DNA of 23,539 nucleotides from an uncultured Burkholderiales bacterium. Its GTDB lineage: Bacteria; Pseudomonadota; Gammaproteobacteria; Burkholderiales; Burkholderiaceae. This document shows, in pieces, positions 13,895 through 22,366 of the stretch (its first letter is position 1; every line of letters starts with the position of its first letter). Location: positions 1 to 23,539 of the forward strand of contig CAIMWY010000371.1 of assembly GCA_903845315.1 (NCBI GenBank), in the 5' to 3' direction. The notes under the pieces were generated by a model, which did not search any database, was not told the DNA's origin, and worked only from the letters and a program-made list of their open reading frames with translations. A program made the position numbers and the translations under genes.

Positions 13895-14901
13895 TTGATG
13901 CGTTTTCCATCGTGCAAGCTGCTTTGTACGAAAACTGGTTGCAGCCTTTGGCCTTTGCCTTGGGGCTGGGCAGCCGATTGGAAGATGTTTTCAATGGCAC
14001 GGGGTGGTTATTGGTAGGCTTGATGCAGTTGGCAGTGATGTTGCTGGTGATTGAGCCCTTGCAGCGCTGGCGCCCCGTTGAGCAGGTGGTCAGCCCGAGC
14101 GCCGTGCGCACCGATGTGATCTACACATTGATTCACCGTCTGGGGCTATTTCGGATTGCGCTGTTTTTCACCATCGACCCGTTGATGGATGACCTGATGG
14201 GGCACTTGCGTGTGGCTGGCATGGGCACATTCCATTTGGAAGATGTTTGGCCAGGTGTGACGGATGGCGCTTGGACCAGTTTCTTGATGTATTTGGTGGT
14301 CTTTGACTTCTTGAGTTATGGGTTGCACCGTGCCCAACACCAGTGGCCCTGGTGGTGGGCGCTGCATGCGGTGCACCACTCACAGCGCCAGATGACGCAG
14401 TGGACCGACAACCGCAACCACTTATTGGACGATCTGTTGGGCGCGGTGATTTGGGTCTTGGTGGCGCAGTTGATTGGCATTGCACCCAGCCAATTTGTGG
14501 CTGTGGTGGCCATCACCCAGTTGAGCGAAAACTTTCAGCATGCCAATTTGCGCGTGAGTTTTGGGTACTGGGGTGAGCGACTGTGGGTCAGCCCACGCTT
14601 TCATCGTTTGCACCATGGGGTTGGCATTGGACACGAGCGCCGCCGGACGAAAGAGCCAATCTCGCTGGCAGATACAACATTGGCGCGCCCTGCGGCTTCC
14701 TACGAATTGGGGGGACACAACTTTGGTGTGCTCTTGCCTTGGTGGGACATGGTCTTTGGTACGGCAGATTTTTCGCAGCGTTTCGAGCCCACTGGTATTC
14801 GTGACCAAGTCGAACAAGGGCACGATTACGGCGAAGGTTTTTGGTCACAACAAAAACTTGGGTTTAAACGCCTCATCTGCGCATTGCGCACATCTGCATA
14901 A
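13882..14901 (+). CDS. Sterol desaturase / fatty acid hydroxylase-family membrane protein
   Basis: This is a 339-residue integral membrane protein of the di-iron fatty-acid-hydroxylase superfamily. The histidine boxes are HRAQH (149-153), HAVHH (162-166) and HRLHH (241-245), with further histidines at H220 and H279. Hydrophobic spans lie near 40-60, 88-100, 130-148 and 185-212. Members hydroxylate or desaturate lipids or other hydrophobic substrates at the inner membrane. Between the third box and the GGHNFGVLLPWWD segment is an Arg-rich insertion beginning GHERRRTKEPISL (250-262) that seems longer than in the relatives I remember. I chose ATG 13882, which overlaps the deacetylase-like gene by 13 bases and suggests translational coupling; an in-frame start at 13843 would add 13 polar residues of no evident function. 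Confidence 0.85.
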   Translation: MDTLIDAFSIVQAALYENWLQPLAFALGLGSRLEDVFNGTGWLLVGLMQLAVMLLVIEPLQRWRPVEQVVSPSAVRTDVIYTLIHRLGLFRIALFFTIDPLMDDLMGHLRVAGMGTFHLEDVWPGVTDGAWTSFLMYLVVFDFLSYGLHRAQHQWPWWWALHAVHHSQRQMTQWTDNRNHLLDDLLGAVIWVLVAQLIGIAPSQFVAVVAITQLSENFQHANLRVSFGYWGERLWVSPRFHRLHHGVGIGHERRRTKEPISLADTTLARPAASYELGGHNFGVLLPWWDMVFGTADFSQRFEPTGIRDQVEQGHDYGEGFWSQQKLGFKRLICALRTSA

Positions 14902-14906
14902 GCTTT

Positions 14907-14928
14907 CCCCAAGCCTGTAAGGCTGGGG
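14907..14928. other. Short hairpin after the desaturase-family gene
   Basis: CCCCAAGCC (14907-14915) and GGCTGGGG (14921-14928) pair with one bulged base around loop TGTAA. It lies 5 bases after the stop codon of the desaturase-family gene and 12 bases before the EI24 gene. No T tract follows, so it is at best a weak terminator or an mRNA-end structure. Confidence 0.3.
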
Positions 14929-14940
14929 TATGCTTTTGGC

Positions 14941-15819
14941 ATGCGTTTGTTGCTTGATTCTTTTTGGCGTGCTGCGGGCTATTGCCTGATGCCACGCGTC
15001 ATGCTCTTGTCATTGTTGCCCTTGCTCATGTTGCTGGTGGTGGCTTTGAGTTGGGGCTATTTCTATTGGCAACCGACACAAGACTGGGTGCGCGATATTT
15101 TGTCCAGTTGGCAGGTGCTGCAAAGCATGATGGACTGGATGCAAGCGCACGGCGCAGGTGATTTACAAAGCGTGTTGGTGCCCTTGGTGGTGATCTTTGC
15201 TGTCACGCCCATGCTGGTGGTGATGACCTTGTTGGCTGTGTCTTTGATGATGGGGCCTGCCTTGGTGGACTTGGTGGTTCAGCGTCGGTTTTCTCACTTG
15301 GCGCTTAAGCATGGTGGGTCGGCTGTGACCAGTTTGGCTTGGACGTTGGGTTCAACCTTGGCCGCTTTGTTAGCCATGGTCATCACCTTGCCTCTGTGGG
15401 TGGTACCGCCGCTCATGTTTGTCATTCCGCCTTTGATTTGGGGTTGGCTGAGTTATCGCGTGATGGTGTTTGATTCATTGGCCGTGCATGCCAGCCGAGA
15501 GGAACGCATTGCCATTGGCCGCAGGCACCGTGGATGGTTGTTGTTGATCGGTGTCTTGACAGGGTATTTGGGAGCTCTGCCTAGCTTGGTGTGGGCCTCA
15601 GGGGCTTTGTTTGCTGCGGCCTTCGTGGTCTTGATTCCGATGGCCATTTGGATTTATGCCGGTGTGTTTTCTTTTACCGCCTTGTGGTTTACCCATTACA
15701 GCTTGGGCGCATTGGAAAGTCTGCGCGCAGAGTCGGACTCTGTGGTGGTCGGCGCCTCCGTCCCTCTACCCGCGCTAGCATCTGAGGATGAGCAACACAC
15801 CACAACCCCTGCGCCCTGA
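14941..15819 (+). CDS. EI24 domain-containing (CysZ-like) membrane protein
   Basis: This is a 292-residue polytopic inner-membrane protein. Hydrophobic spans lie near 20-43, 78-104, 130-165, 198-218 and 222-250. The N-terminal LLDSFWRAAGYCLMPRV and the loop YRVMVFDSLAVHASREERIAI fit the EI24/CysZ family, in which E. coli CysZ takes up sulfate. Burkholderiales carry a separate EI24 branch of unproven function, so I do not assign sulfate transport. The C-terminal 30 residues are polar and rich in Ala, Ser and Thr. The gene overlaps the next one by 32 bases, which suggests coupled translation. The start ATG has no strong ribosome-binding site. Confidence 0.75.
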   Translation: MRLLLDSFWRAAGYCLMPRVMLLSLLPLLMLLVVALSWGYFYWQPTQDWVRDILSSWQVLQSMMDWMQAHGAGDLQSVLVPLVVIFAVTPMLVVMTLLAVSLMMGPALVDLVVQRRFSHLALKHGGSAVTSLAWTLGSTLAALLAMVITLPLWVVPPLMFVIPPLIWGWLSYRVMVFDSLAVHASREERIAIGRRHRGWLLLIGVLTGYLGALPSLVWASGALFAAAFVVLIPMAIWIYAGVFSFTALWFTHYSLGALESLRAESDSVVVGASVPLPALASEDEQHTTTPAP

Positions 15820-16627
15820 GTTTGGGCTGATCATCGTCGGCGACGAAATCATGTCTGGCAAGCGTGCTGACAAGCACATGCCCAAAACCATTGAGCTGCT
15901 TGGCGTACGCGGTTTGTCCCTTGATTGGGCTGACTATGTGGGCGATTCGCCCGAGCGCATCACCCAAACTTTAAAGCGCGCGTTTGACAGTCACAGCATT
16001 GTGTTTTCCTGTGGCGGCATAGGCGCCACGCCAGACGACCACACCCGCCAATGTGCCGCCCGTGCACTGGGAGAAGGTTTGGCCTTGCATCCCGAGGCCG
16101 AGGTGTTAATACGTTCGCGCATGCAAGATGTGGCCAAAGAGCAGGGCATCCCTTATGAGCCGGATCGCGACGACAACAAACACCGCCTCAACATGGGCGT
16201 GTTTCCTCAAAGCGCGAAGATCATTCCCAACCCCTACAACAAAATTCCTGGCTTCAGTTGCTTTGGCGCTCATGGCGGTGCAGTGCACTTTGTGCCCGGC
16301 TTTCCCGTCATGGCTTGGCCCATGATGGCCTGGGTGCTTGACACCTACTACCCCCACTTATTTCATGCCAATGCTTGGATTGAAAAATCGGTCGTTGTGT
16401 TTGGCGCCATGGAAGCATCGCTGACCCCGTTGATGGAAACCATTGAGCATGACCATCCAGGGGTCAAGGTATTCAGTTTGCCCAGTGTGGACCACCCAGA
16501 ATATGGCCGGCATATTGAATTGGGTGTCAAAGGCGATCCCGCTAAGGTGGCGCAAGCCTACCTGCAGATGCTTGAAGGTTTGAAAGCCTTCAGCCCGAAA
16601 CTTGGCCCCGAATTGGTGCGATGCTGA
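15788..16627 (+). CDS. CinA/MoaB-like protein (competence/damage-inducible protein A family)
   Basis: The 279-residue protein is built on a molybdopterin-binding (MoCF-type) domain: LIIVGDEIMSGKRAD (14-28), SIVFSCGGIGATPDDHTRQC (70-89) and the conserved FVPGFPVMAWPM (168-179). This is the N-terminal half of CinA-type proteins. The C-terminal NMN deamidase domain of full-length CinA is missing, which is normal for this shorter family. True function is unsettled; members are annotated as competence/damage-inducible protein A by similarity only. The start lies within the end of the EI24 gene (32-base overlap). No terminator is visible before the glnA control region. Confidence 0.82.
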   Translation: MSNTPQPLRPEFGLIIVGDEIMSGKRADKHMPKTIELLGVRGLSLDWADYVGDSPERITQTLKRAFDSHSIVFSCGGIGATPDDHTRQCAARALGEGLALHPEAEVLIRSRMQDVAKEQGIPYEPDRDDNKHRLNMGVFPQSAKIIPNPYNKIPGFSCFGAHGGAVHFVPGFPVMAWPMMAWVLDTYYPHLFHANAWIEKSVVVFGAMEASLTPLMETIEHDHPGVKVFSLPSVDHPEYGRHIELGVKGDPAKVAQAYLQMLEGLKAFSPKLGPELVRC

Positions 16628-16630
16628 ATG

Positions 16631-16647
16631 TGCCCTAAATTAGTGCA
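16631..16647. promoter_or_regulatory. Probable NtrC-binding site upstream of glnA
   Basis: TGCCCTAAATTAGTGCA is a 17-base palindrome with a single mismatched pair and fits the NtrC pattern TGCAC(C/T)A-N3-T(A/G)GTGCA. A half site, TGCACCAAAAT, begins at 16659, 28 bases downstream, and could be a weaker second box. The centre lies about 180 bases before the expected start of the sigma-54 promoter, further than in enteric glnA but workable for an enhancer. Confidence 0.6.
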
Positions 16648-16790
16648 TTGTTTATAATTGCACCAAAATAAGGATTTTCTGGCGAGGCCTTTTTCGCACA
16701 CAAACGCTCGATCGCGTCAAATAGCGTCTCAAGTCAAGGCAAAATACATCGTTAGACGGTAATTGATGTGGCGGTTTTGGCGTCCAATGC

Positions 16791-16808
16791 TTGGCACAGA
16801 ATCTGCAT
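16791..16808 (+). promoter_or_regulatory. Sigma-54 (RpoN) promoter of glnA
   Basis: TTGGCACAGAATCTGCAT carries the invariant GG (16793-16794) and GC (16805-16806) exactly 10 bases apart, with TGGCAC at -24 matching consensus. Transcription would begin near 16818, about 42 bases before the glnA ATG. With the upstream NtrC box and ntrBC downstream, this is the expected nitrogen-limitation promoter. Confidence 0.85.
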
Positions 16809-16859
16809 CCTATAACCTCGAAACTTTTCTAAACCAACCTACCCTTGCAGGAGAACCTG

Positions 16860-18275
16860 ATGGCCAAGACCGTCGCAGACGTGATGAAGATGGTGAAAGA
16901 CAACGAAGTCAAGTTCGTTGACTTCCGTTTCACCGATACCCGTGGCAAAGAACAGCACGTGAGCGTGCCAATTTCAGCTTTCAGTGAAGACAAATTTACC
17001 GAAGGCCACGCATTTGACGGCTCTTCAATCGCCGGTTGGAAAGGCATCGAAGCCTCCGACATGTTGCTCATGCCTGACTCTATGTCGGCTTTCATCGATC
17101 CTTTCTTCCAAGAATCCACTTTGGTGTTGTCTTGCGACGTGTTGGAACCAGGGGACGGCAAGGCCTATGACCGGGACCCACGTTCGATCGCCAAGCGCGC
17201 TGAGGCCTACCTGAAGGCTTCTGGCTTGGGCGACACCGCCTACTTCGGACCGGAACCCGAATTCTTCTTGTTCGATGATGTGCGTTGGGGCAATGAAATG
17301 TCCGGTTCTTTCTTCAAGGTCGACGACTACGAAGCACCCTGGAACTCAGGCAAAGTCATTGAAGGCGGCAACAAAGGCCACCGTCCCACCGTCAAAGGCG
17401 GGTACTTTCCCGTGCCTCCCGTTGACAGCACCCAAGACATGCGCGCTGAAATGTCCATGATCTTGGAGGAAATGGGCATTCCTGTAGAAGTGTTCCACCA
17501 CGAAGTGGCGGGCGCTGGTCAAAACGAACTCGGTACCAAGTTCTCAACCTTGGTTGAGCGTGCTGACTGGACCCAAAAACTCAAGTACGTGGTGTGGAAC
17601 GTGGCCAATGCCTATGGCAAAACTGCCACCTTCATGCCCAAGCCTATCGTGGGTGACAACGGCTCTGGTATGCACGTGCATCAGTCGATTTGGAAAAAAG
17701 GGAAAAACCTGTTCGCCGGCAATGGCTATGCAGGTTTGAGCGACATCGCCTTGTTCTACATCGGCGGCATCATCAAGCATGCGCGTGCTTTGAACGCCAT
17801 CACCAACCCTTCAACCAACAGCTACAAGCGCTTGGTGCCTGGCTTTGAAGCGCCGGTGAAGTTGGCCTACTCCAGCCGTAACCGTTCTGCCTCGATCCGT
17901 ATTCCTCACGTGGCGTCTGACAAAGGCCGTCGCATTGAGGCACGTTTTCCAGATCCTATGGCCAACCCTTACTTGTGCTTCTCAGCCTTGTTGATGGCGG
18001 GCTTGGACGGGATCGAAAACAAGATTCACCCAGGCGAAGCTGCCACCAAAGACTTGTACCACCTGCCACCCGAGGAGGATGCATTGGTCCCCACCGTGTG
18101 CCACAGCTTGGACCAAGCCTTGGAGTATTTGGACAAAGACCGTGCCTTCTTGACCAAAGGTGGCGTGTTCACCGACAGCATGATCGATGCTTACATTGAG
18201 CTCAAAATGACCGAAGTCACACGCTTTCGTCAGGCTGTGCACCCTGTTGAGTACGACATGTACTACTCGCTGTAA
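16860..18275 (+). CDS. glnA: Glutamine synthetase type I
   Basis: GlnA makes glutamine from glutamate, ammonia and ATP and is the main ammonia-assimilating enzyme in the cytoplasm; it forms a dodecamer. The 471 residues are full length. Visible landmarks are the beta-grasp [12 protein letters not shown] (53-64), the metal-binding PEPEFFLFD (131-139), GYFPVPPVD (181-189), [15 protein letters not shown] (211-225), [10 protein letters not shown] (267-276), the [17 protein letters not shown] loop (316-332) and [10 protein letters not shown] (340-349). Y400 in DLYHLPPEE is the adenylylation site, so control by GlnE is likely. ATG 16860 follows AGGAG by 6 bases. Expression is governed by the sigma-54 promoter at 16791 and ends at the terminator at 18299. 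Confidence 0.98.
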   Translation: MAKTVADVMKMVKDNEVKFVDFRFTDTRGKEQHVSVPISAFSEDKFTEGHAFDGSSIAGWKGIEASDMLLMPDSMSAFIDPFFQESTLVLSCDVLEPGDGKAYDRDPRSIAKRAEAYLKASGLGDTAYFGPEPEFFLFDDVRWGNEMSGSFFKVDDYEAPWNSGKVIEGGNKGHRPTVKGGYFPVPPVDSTQDMRAEMSMILEEMGIPVEVFHHEVAGAGQNELGTKFSTLVERADWTQKLKYVVWNVANAYGKTATFMPKPIVGDNGSGMHVHQSIWKKGKNLFAGNGYAGLSDIALFYIGGIIKHARALNAITNPSTNSYKRLVPGFEAPVKLAYSSRNRSASIRIPHVASDKGRRIEARFPDPMANPYLCFSALLMAGLDGIENKIHPGEAATKDLYHLPPEEDALVPTVCHSLDQALEYLDKDRAFLTKGGVFTDSMIDAYIELKMTEVTRFRQAVHPVEYDMYYSL

Positions 18276-18298
18276 TTCTTTGCGGCTTTTCAACAAAG

Positions 18299-18323
18299 AG
18301 GACGGCGTGAGCCGTCCTTTTTT
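18299..18323 (+). terminator. Rho-independent terminator of glnA
   Basis: AGGACGGC (18299-18306), loop GTGA, then GCCGTCCT (18311-18318), ending in a run of six T (18318-18323). It lies 23 bases after the glnA stop codon. Some readthrough or a separate promoter must supply ntrBC transcripts. Confidence 0.9.
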
Positions 18324-18353
18324 GTTGGTGTAGTTTTTCTTTGAGTTGTAGCT

Positions 18354-18866
18354 ATGAACCGTTTCTTGATGCTTGCTTGTCTTTGCGCCTTGGTCGCAGG
18401 CGCACCCTTGAGCGCGGTGGCTGCGGATGCGCCTGGGGTGTATCGCTGCGGTAACGAATACACCAACCAGCCAGACCCCAAGCGCGACTGCACAACTTTG
18501 CGCAATGCTTCCATCACTGTGATCGAAGGCACTCAAGTTCAACGCCATTCAGTGGTACCCCTACCTGCCGGCCCTGTGGCCAGCGATACCAAAGTGGACG
18601 GTCTCGAGCAGCGTCAACGCGACGCCCAAGCCCGCAAGGTCTTGCAAGCTGAATGGCAGCGGGCCCAGGCGCGTCACCAAGCATTGATGCAAGCGTGGAA
18701 CCAGGGTGAGCCCGAGCGTCAGGCCGATGAATTCCGCCAGCCCATCAAATACCAAGAGCGGGTTGCGCAATTGCGTGCCGCCCTACAACGCAGCGAAGCC
18801 GATCTGGCTGGGTTACAGCGTGAGTTATCACGCCTGCCTGCGATTGCACTAGGAGTTACCCCTTGA
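18354..18866 (+). CDS. Small exported DUF4124-like protein between glnA and ntrB
   Basis: This is a 170-residue protein with a signal peptide (MNRFLMLACLCALVAGAPLS, cleavage after AVAA near 24). A short domain follows, APGVYRCGNEYTNQPD (26-41) with a second Cys at 46, resembling the DUF4124 pattern of a YRC start and a later Cys. The C-terminal half (85-160) is rich in Gln, Arg, Glu and Ala and looks like a coiled coil. The function is unknown. It lies between glnA and ntrB, and its stop codon overlaps the ntrB start (TTGA), so it is translationally coupled to the sensor kinase gene. Two cysteines in the exported part could form a disulfide. Confidence 0.75.
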   Translation: MNRFLMLACLCALVAGAPLSAVAADAPGVYRCGNEYTNQPDPKRDCTTLRNASITVIEGTQVQRHSVVPLPAGPVASDTKVDGLEQRQRDAQARKVLQAEWQRAQARHQALMQAWNQGEPERQADEFRQPIKYQERVAQLRAALQRSEADLAGLQRELSRLPAIALGVTP

Positions 18867-19954
18867 CTGAAAAGCTTTCACCATCCACTAGCCTAGACAC
18901 CCGAGTGGACCCTTTTCATGCCTTTGACTTACTGGCCACCTTGGTGGCGGTGGTGCACATGGATGGGTCGGTGGTATTTGCTAACGCAGCCCTTGAAGAT
19001 GTGATGGGTGTGTCGCGACGCAACATTCAAGGCACCACTTTGTCTCAGTACTTCACGGATGTCCAAGCTTTGGAGAATGCCTTGCAAGGAGCGCAAAGCA
19101 ATGCCTTTGCGGCGTTGCGGTATGACGCGCATTTGCGTCGCCCTCAGCAAGACCCTTTGCCGGTGCACGTGATCGTCGCACCGACAGATCGTCCCTGCGA
19201 GGTATTGGTGGAGTTGCTGCCCCTGGAGCAGCAGGCCCGCCAAGACCGAGAGGAGCGATTGATCGATCAAGCCCAGGCCAACAAAGAGCTGATTCGCAAC
19301 TTGGCCCATGAAATCAAAAACCCCTTAGGTGGCATCCGTGGTGCGGCTCAATTGCTGCAAATGGAGGTGGAAAGCCGTGACTTGGTGGAGTACACCCAGG
19401 TCATCATTCACGAGGCCGATCGCTTACAGGTGTTGGTTGACCGCTTACTGGCGCCGCACCGACGCCCGCACATGGTGGGCGATGTCAACATCCATGAGGT
19501 CTGCGAACGGGTCCGCAGCCTGGTGCTGGCCGAATTTCCACGCGGTTTGCTGATGGAGCGCGATTACGACGCCTCCATTCCTGAGTTTCGCGGCGACCGG
19601 GAGCAGCTGATCCAAGCCGTGCTCAACATCGTGCACAACGCGGCCCAGGCGTTGGTTGAACGCACCCAAGCGGGCGATGCCAAGATTGTTTTGCGCACCC
19701 GGGTGACACGAGGGGTGACATTTGGCAAACAACGCTACCGCCTGGCATTGGAATTGCATGTCATTGACAACGGGCCCGGCATTCCGGAAGAGATCAAGGA
19801 TCGGTTGTTTTTTCCTTTGGTCTCTGGACGAGATGGCGGCTCAGGCCTGGGGCTGAATCTGGCGCAAACATTTATCCAGCAGCACCATGGTTTGATTGAA
19901 TGTGACAGTGTGCCGGGACGCACGGATTTCAAAATCCTGATCCCACTGCCCTGA
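18863..19954 (+). CDS. ntrB: Nitrogen regulation sensor histidine kinase NtrB
   Basis: NtrB (GlnL) phosphorylates or dephosphorylates NtrC according to nitrogen status signalled by PII. The 363 residues hold a PAS domain (about 18-120), the phosphoacceptor H149 in NLAHEIKNPLGGIRG, the N box with N259 (LNIVHNAAQAL), the D box DNGPGIP (302-308) and the glycine box GGSGLGLNLA (325-334). No membrane segment is present, as expected for this cytoplasmic kinase. I chose TTG at 18863 because AGGAG (18851-18855) sits 7 bases upstream and the codon overlaps the stop of the preceding gene. ntrC starts 57 bases after its stop. Confidence 0.95.
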   Translation: MTEKLSPSTSLDTRVDPFHAFDLLATLVAVVHMDGSVVFANAALEDVMGVSRRNIQGTTLSQYFTDVQALENALQGAQSNAFAALRYDAHLRRPQQDPLPVHVIVAPTDRPCEVLVELLPLEQQARQDREERLIDQAQANKELIRNLAHEIKNPLGGIRGAAQLLQMEVESRDLVEYTQVIIHEADRLQVLVDRLLAPHRRPHMVGDVNIHEVCERVRSLVLAEFPRGLLMERDYDASIPEFRGDREQLIQAVLNIVHNAAQALVERTQAGDAKIVLRTRVTRGVTFGKQRYRLALELHVIDNGPGIPEEIKDRLFFPLVSGRDGGSGLGLNLAQTFIQQHHGLIECDSVPGRTDFKILIPLP

Positions 19955-19989
19955 TGCCTTCTGCCTTCCCTTCTGTAGATGCAACGAAA

Positions 19990-20017
19990 GTGCCGAAATG
20001 AAAGTACCGAAATGAAA
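19990..20017 (+). repeat. 14-base tandem duplication over the ntrC start
   Basis: GTGCCGAAATGAAA (19990-20003) is followed directly by GTACCGAAATGAAA (20004-20017), differing at one base. Each copy contains an ATG. The second ATG (20012) starts ntrC. The first (19998) reads ATG AAA GTA CCG AAA TGA, a five-codon frame whose stop overlaps the ntrC ATG. Confidence 0.85.
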
Positions 20018-21556
20018 CCGATTTGGATTGTTGATGACGACCAGTCAATTCGCTTCGTGCTCGAGAAGGCGTTGCAGCGAGAAAATCTACCCACCCGCAG
20101 CTTCACCAACCCGCGCGAAGTTTTGCAAGCACTTGATGCCGCGGGTGAAGATGAAGGGCCGCAAATACTGGTCAGCGACATTCGCATGCCAGGGGGCTCG
20201 GGGCTCGATCTGCTCACCAAAGTCAAAGAGCGTTTGCCAACCTTGCCCGTGATCATCATGACGGCATTCTCAGATCTGGACAGCGCGGTCTCTGCCTTTC
20301 AAGGCGGCGCTTTCGAGTACCTGCCCAAGCCCTTTGATTTGCCCAAAGCGGTCGAGCTGATTCGACGTGCTGTGGACGAGAGCCAGCGCGAGCAAGCCCA
20401 AAGCGAGTTGCAAGATGCCACGCCAGAAATGCTGGGCCAAGCCCCTGCCATGCAAGATGTGTTTCGTGCCATTGGCCGTTTGAGCCAAAGCAATGTGACG
20501 GTCATGATCACAGGCGAGAGTGGCAGTGGCAAAGAATTGGTCGCACGCGCCTTGCACAAGCACTCTCCGCGCGGTGACGCGGGCAACAAAGGACCATTTG
20601 TAGCCATCAACACAGCAGCCATCCCGAAAGATTTGTTGGAAAGTGAATGGTTCGGTCACGAGCGCGGCGCCTTCACCGGTGCGCAAACCACACGCCGTGG
20701 GCGCTTTGAACAAGCCGAGGGCGGCACGCTCTTTTTGGATGAAATTGGTGACATGCCGTTTGACTTGCAAACCCGTTTGTTGCGCGTGTTGAGCGATGGC
20801 AACTATTACCGCGTGGGCGGCCACAGCGCCATCAAGGCCAATGTGCGTGTGATCGCAGCCACCCACCAAGACTTGGAAAAACGCGTCAAAGATGGCGTGT
20901 TCCGTGAAGACTTGTTCCACCGCCTGAACGTGATTCGTTTGCGCTTGCCCGCTTTGCGTGAGCGACGCGAAGACATACCGGTGTTGACGCGCCACTTTTT
21001 GCAGCAGAGCGCACAGCAATTGGGCGTCGAGCCCAAACGCATCGCCGAATCGGCACAGGCCGTGCTCAATCAGTTCGCTTTCCCGGGGAATGTGCGTCAA
21101 CTGGAAAACATTTGCCATTGGTTGACGGTGATGGCACCCGCCCAAGTCATTGAGCCCAAAGACTTGCCGCCTGAAGTTCAAATCGACAGTGATGTGGTGG
21201 TCGCTCCCTCGATCCATGCAGTCGATGGGGCAGACAGCATGCCCGATCGTACGACGTCCAATGTGCCTGCATCACCCAGTCCAACGGCTGGCGTCAATGA
21301 GGCGGGCGTTGGCAATCCGGTGGTCTTGAACCTGCCCGGTGCCAATTGGGAGCAGGGCCTAGAGGCGGAAACCATGAGTCTCTTGGTCGCCGGGCGTACC
21401 GATGTGTGGGATGTGTTGACCCGCCGCTTTGAGGCACGCTTGATTCAAACTGCTTTGGCCAACACCCGTGGACGTCGCATTGAAGCCGCGCAAAAACTAG
21501 GCATTGGGCGCAACACCATCACTCGCAAGATCCAAGAGCTGGGATTGGAAGACTGA
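20012..21556 (+). CDS. ntrC: Nitrogen regulation response regulator NtrC
   Basis: NtrC (GlnG) is the sigma-54 activator of nitrogen-limitation genes. The 514 residues contain a receiver domain with D8-D10, phosphoacceptor D56 (VSDIRMPGG), T84 and K106 (LPKPFD). An AAA+ domain follows: Walker A GESGSGKE (168-175), the sigma-54-contacting GAFTGA (219-224), and Walker B in [13 protein letters not shown] (237-249). The C-terminal Fis-type helix-turn-helix is near 485-512 ([20 protein letters not shown]). The linker between AAA+ and the DNA-binding domain (about 391-460) is long and rich in Pro, Ser and Ala. The whole protein is about 45 residues longer than E. coli NtrC. I chose ATG 20012 because the protein then begins [10 protein letters not shown]; an upstream in-frame ATG at 19979 adds 11 residues without a good ribosome-binding site. 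Confidence 0.95.
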   Translation: MKPIWIVDDDQSIRFVLEKALQRENLPTRSFTNPREVLQALDAAGEDEGPQILVSDIRMPGGSGLDLLTKVKERLPTLPVIIMTAFSDLDSAVSAFQGGAFEYLPKPFDLPKAVELIRRAVDESQREQAQSELQDATPEMLGQAPAMQDVFRAIGRLSQSNVTVMITGESGSGKELVARALHKHSPRGDAGNKGPFVAINTAAIPKDLLESEWFGHERGAFTGAQTTRRGRFEQAEGGTLFLDEIGDMPFDLQTRLLRVLSDGNYYRVGGHSAIKANVRVIAATHQDLEKRVKDGVFREDLFHRLNVIRLRLPALRERREDIPVLTRHFLQQSAQQLGVEPKRIAESAQAVLNQFAFPGNVRQLENICHWLTVMAPAQVIEPKDLPPEVQIDSDVVVAPSIHAVDGADSMPDRTTSNVPASPSPTAGVNEAGVGNPVVLNLPGANWEQGLEAETMSLLVAGRTDVWDVLTRRFEARLIQTALANTRGRRIEAAQKLGIGRNTITRKIQELGLED

Positions 21557-21602
21557 GCACCTCACGCAGCGCAATGGCGCCAGCGCGTTGATCAACCCAG
21601 CG

Positions 21603-22355
21603 TCACCACCACGGGTGTGTGGTCGCTGGGGCGTTCGTTTTGCGTGGTGCTTTGTCGATCACGCATGACTGCACCGAAGCTTTGAGTGCATCGCTGACCA
21701 AGATGTGGTCGATACGCAAACCCCGGTTGCGTCGAAAAGCAAACTCACGGTAATCCCACCAGCTGTAACTTTTCTCAGCTTGGTCAAACAAGCGGTAGGC
21801 GTCGTGCATGCCCAGTTCGACCAAGTTTTGAAAATGTTCGCGCTCTTGCACGGTGCAATGGATGGTGTCTTTCAGGCCCACCGGGTCCCACACATCGCGG
21901 TCATCCACGGTAATGTTGAAGTCACCCATCAACACCAAACGGGGGTGTTGGCTGAGTTCGCGAGCGACCCAAGCGTGCAGCGCCTCAAGCCAACGCATTT
22001 TGTAAGCGAACTTATCACTCTCGGGCGCTTGCCCATTTGGGAAATAGGCGCCAATCACCCGCACGCCGTCGACGGTGCCTGCAATCACGCGGGCCATGTC
22101 GTCTTCCAAGTTGGGAATATTCTTCACCACCTCATGGGCTTGCGTGCGTGAGATCAAGGCCACACCGTTGTAGGTTTTTTGGCCGAAATAGGCCACGTGG
22201 TAACCCGCTGCTTCGATCGCTTCGCGTGGAAATTTATCGTCTGTGGTCTTGGTTTCTTGCAACACCAAGGCATCCACCGGGTTGGCGGCCAACCAATCCA
22301 AAACTTGGGGCAGACGAACTGTCAGTGAGTTCACATTCCAGGTGGCGAGTTGCAT
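21603..22355 (-). CDS. xthA: Exodeoxyribonuclease III, C-terminally frameshifted
   Basis: ExoIII is the AP endonuclease and 3'-5' exonuclease of base-excision repair. Most of the family is present: LATWNVNSL (3-11), LQETKT with E34, GVALISR (64-70), GAYFPNGQ (102-109), MGDFNI with D145 and N147, and RIDHILVS with D216. After KAPRK (235-239) the frame reads TNAPATTHPWW and stops. Adding one base to the AAAA run (plus-strand TTTT, 21638-21641) restores N-E-R-P-S-D-H-T-P-V-V-V-T-L-G and a stop at 21592-21594. That is the expected end, including the catalytic Asp-His. As written the protein lacks those residues and is probably inactive, so this is either a true pseudogene or a sequencing deletion in a homopolymer. 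The gene starts 11 bases after folA and is likely the last of the thyA-folA-xthA operon. Confidence 0.85.
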   Translation of the reverse strand: MQLATWNVNSLTVRLPQVLDWLAANPVDALVLQETKTTDDKFPREAIEAAGYHVAYFGQKTYNGVALISRTQAHEVVKNIPNLEDDMARVIAGTVDGVRVIGAYFPNGQAPESDKFAYKMRWLEALHAWVARELSQHPRLVLMGDFNITVDDRDVWDPVGLKDTIHCTVQEREHFQNLVELGMHDAYRLFDQAEKSYSWWDYREFAFRRNRGLRIDHILVSDALKASVQSCVIDKAPRKTNAPATTHPWW

Positions 22356-22366
22356 GGCGTTGGATG

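Noticed and set aside
20270..21217. Long minus-strand frame (315 codons) opposite ntrC
   Set aside because: It is a codon-usage shadow of the AAA+ and receiver regions, with no recognisable motif.
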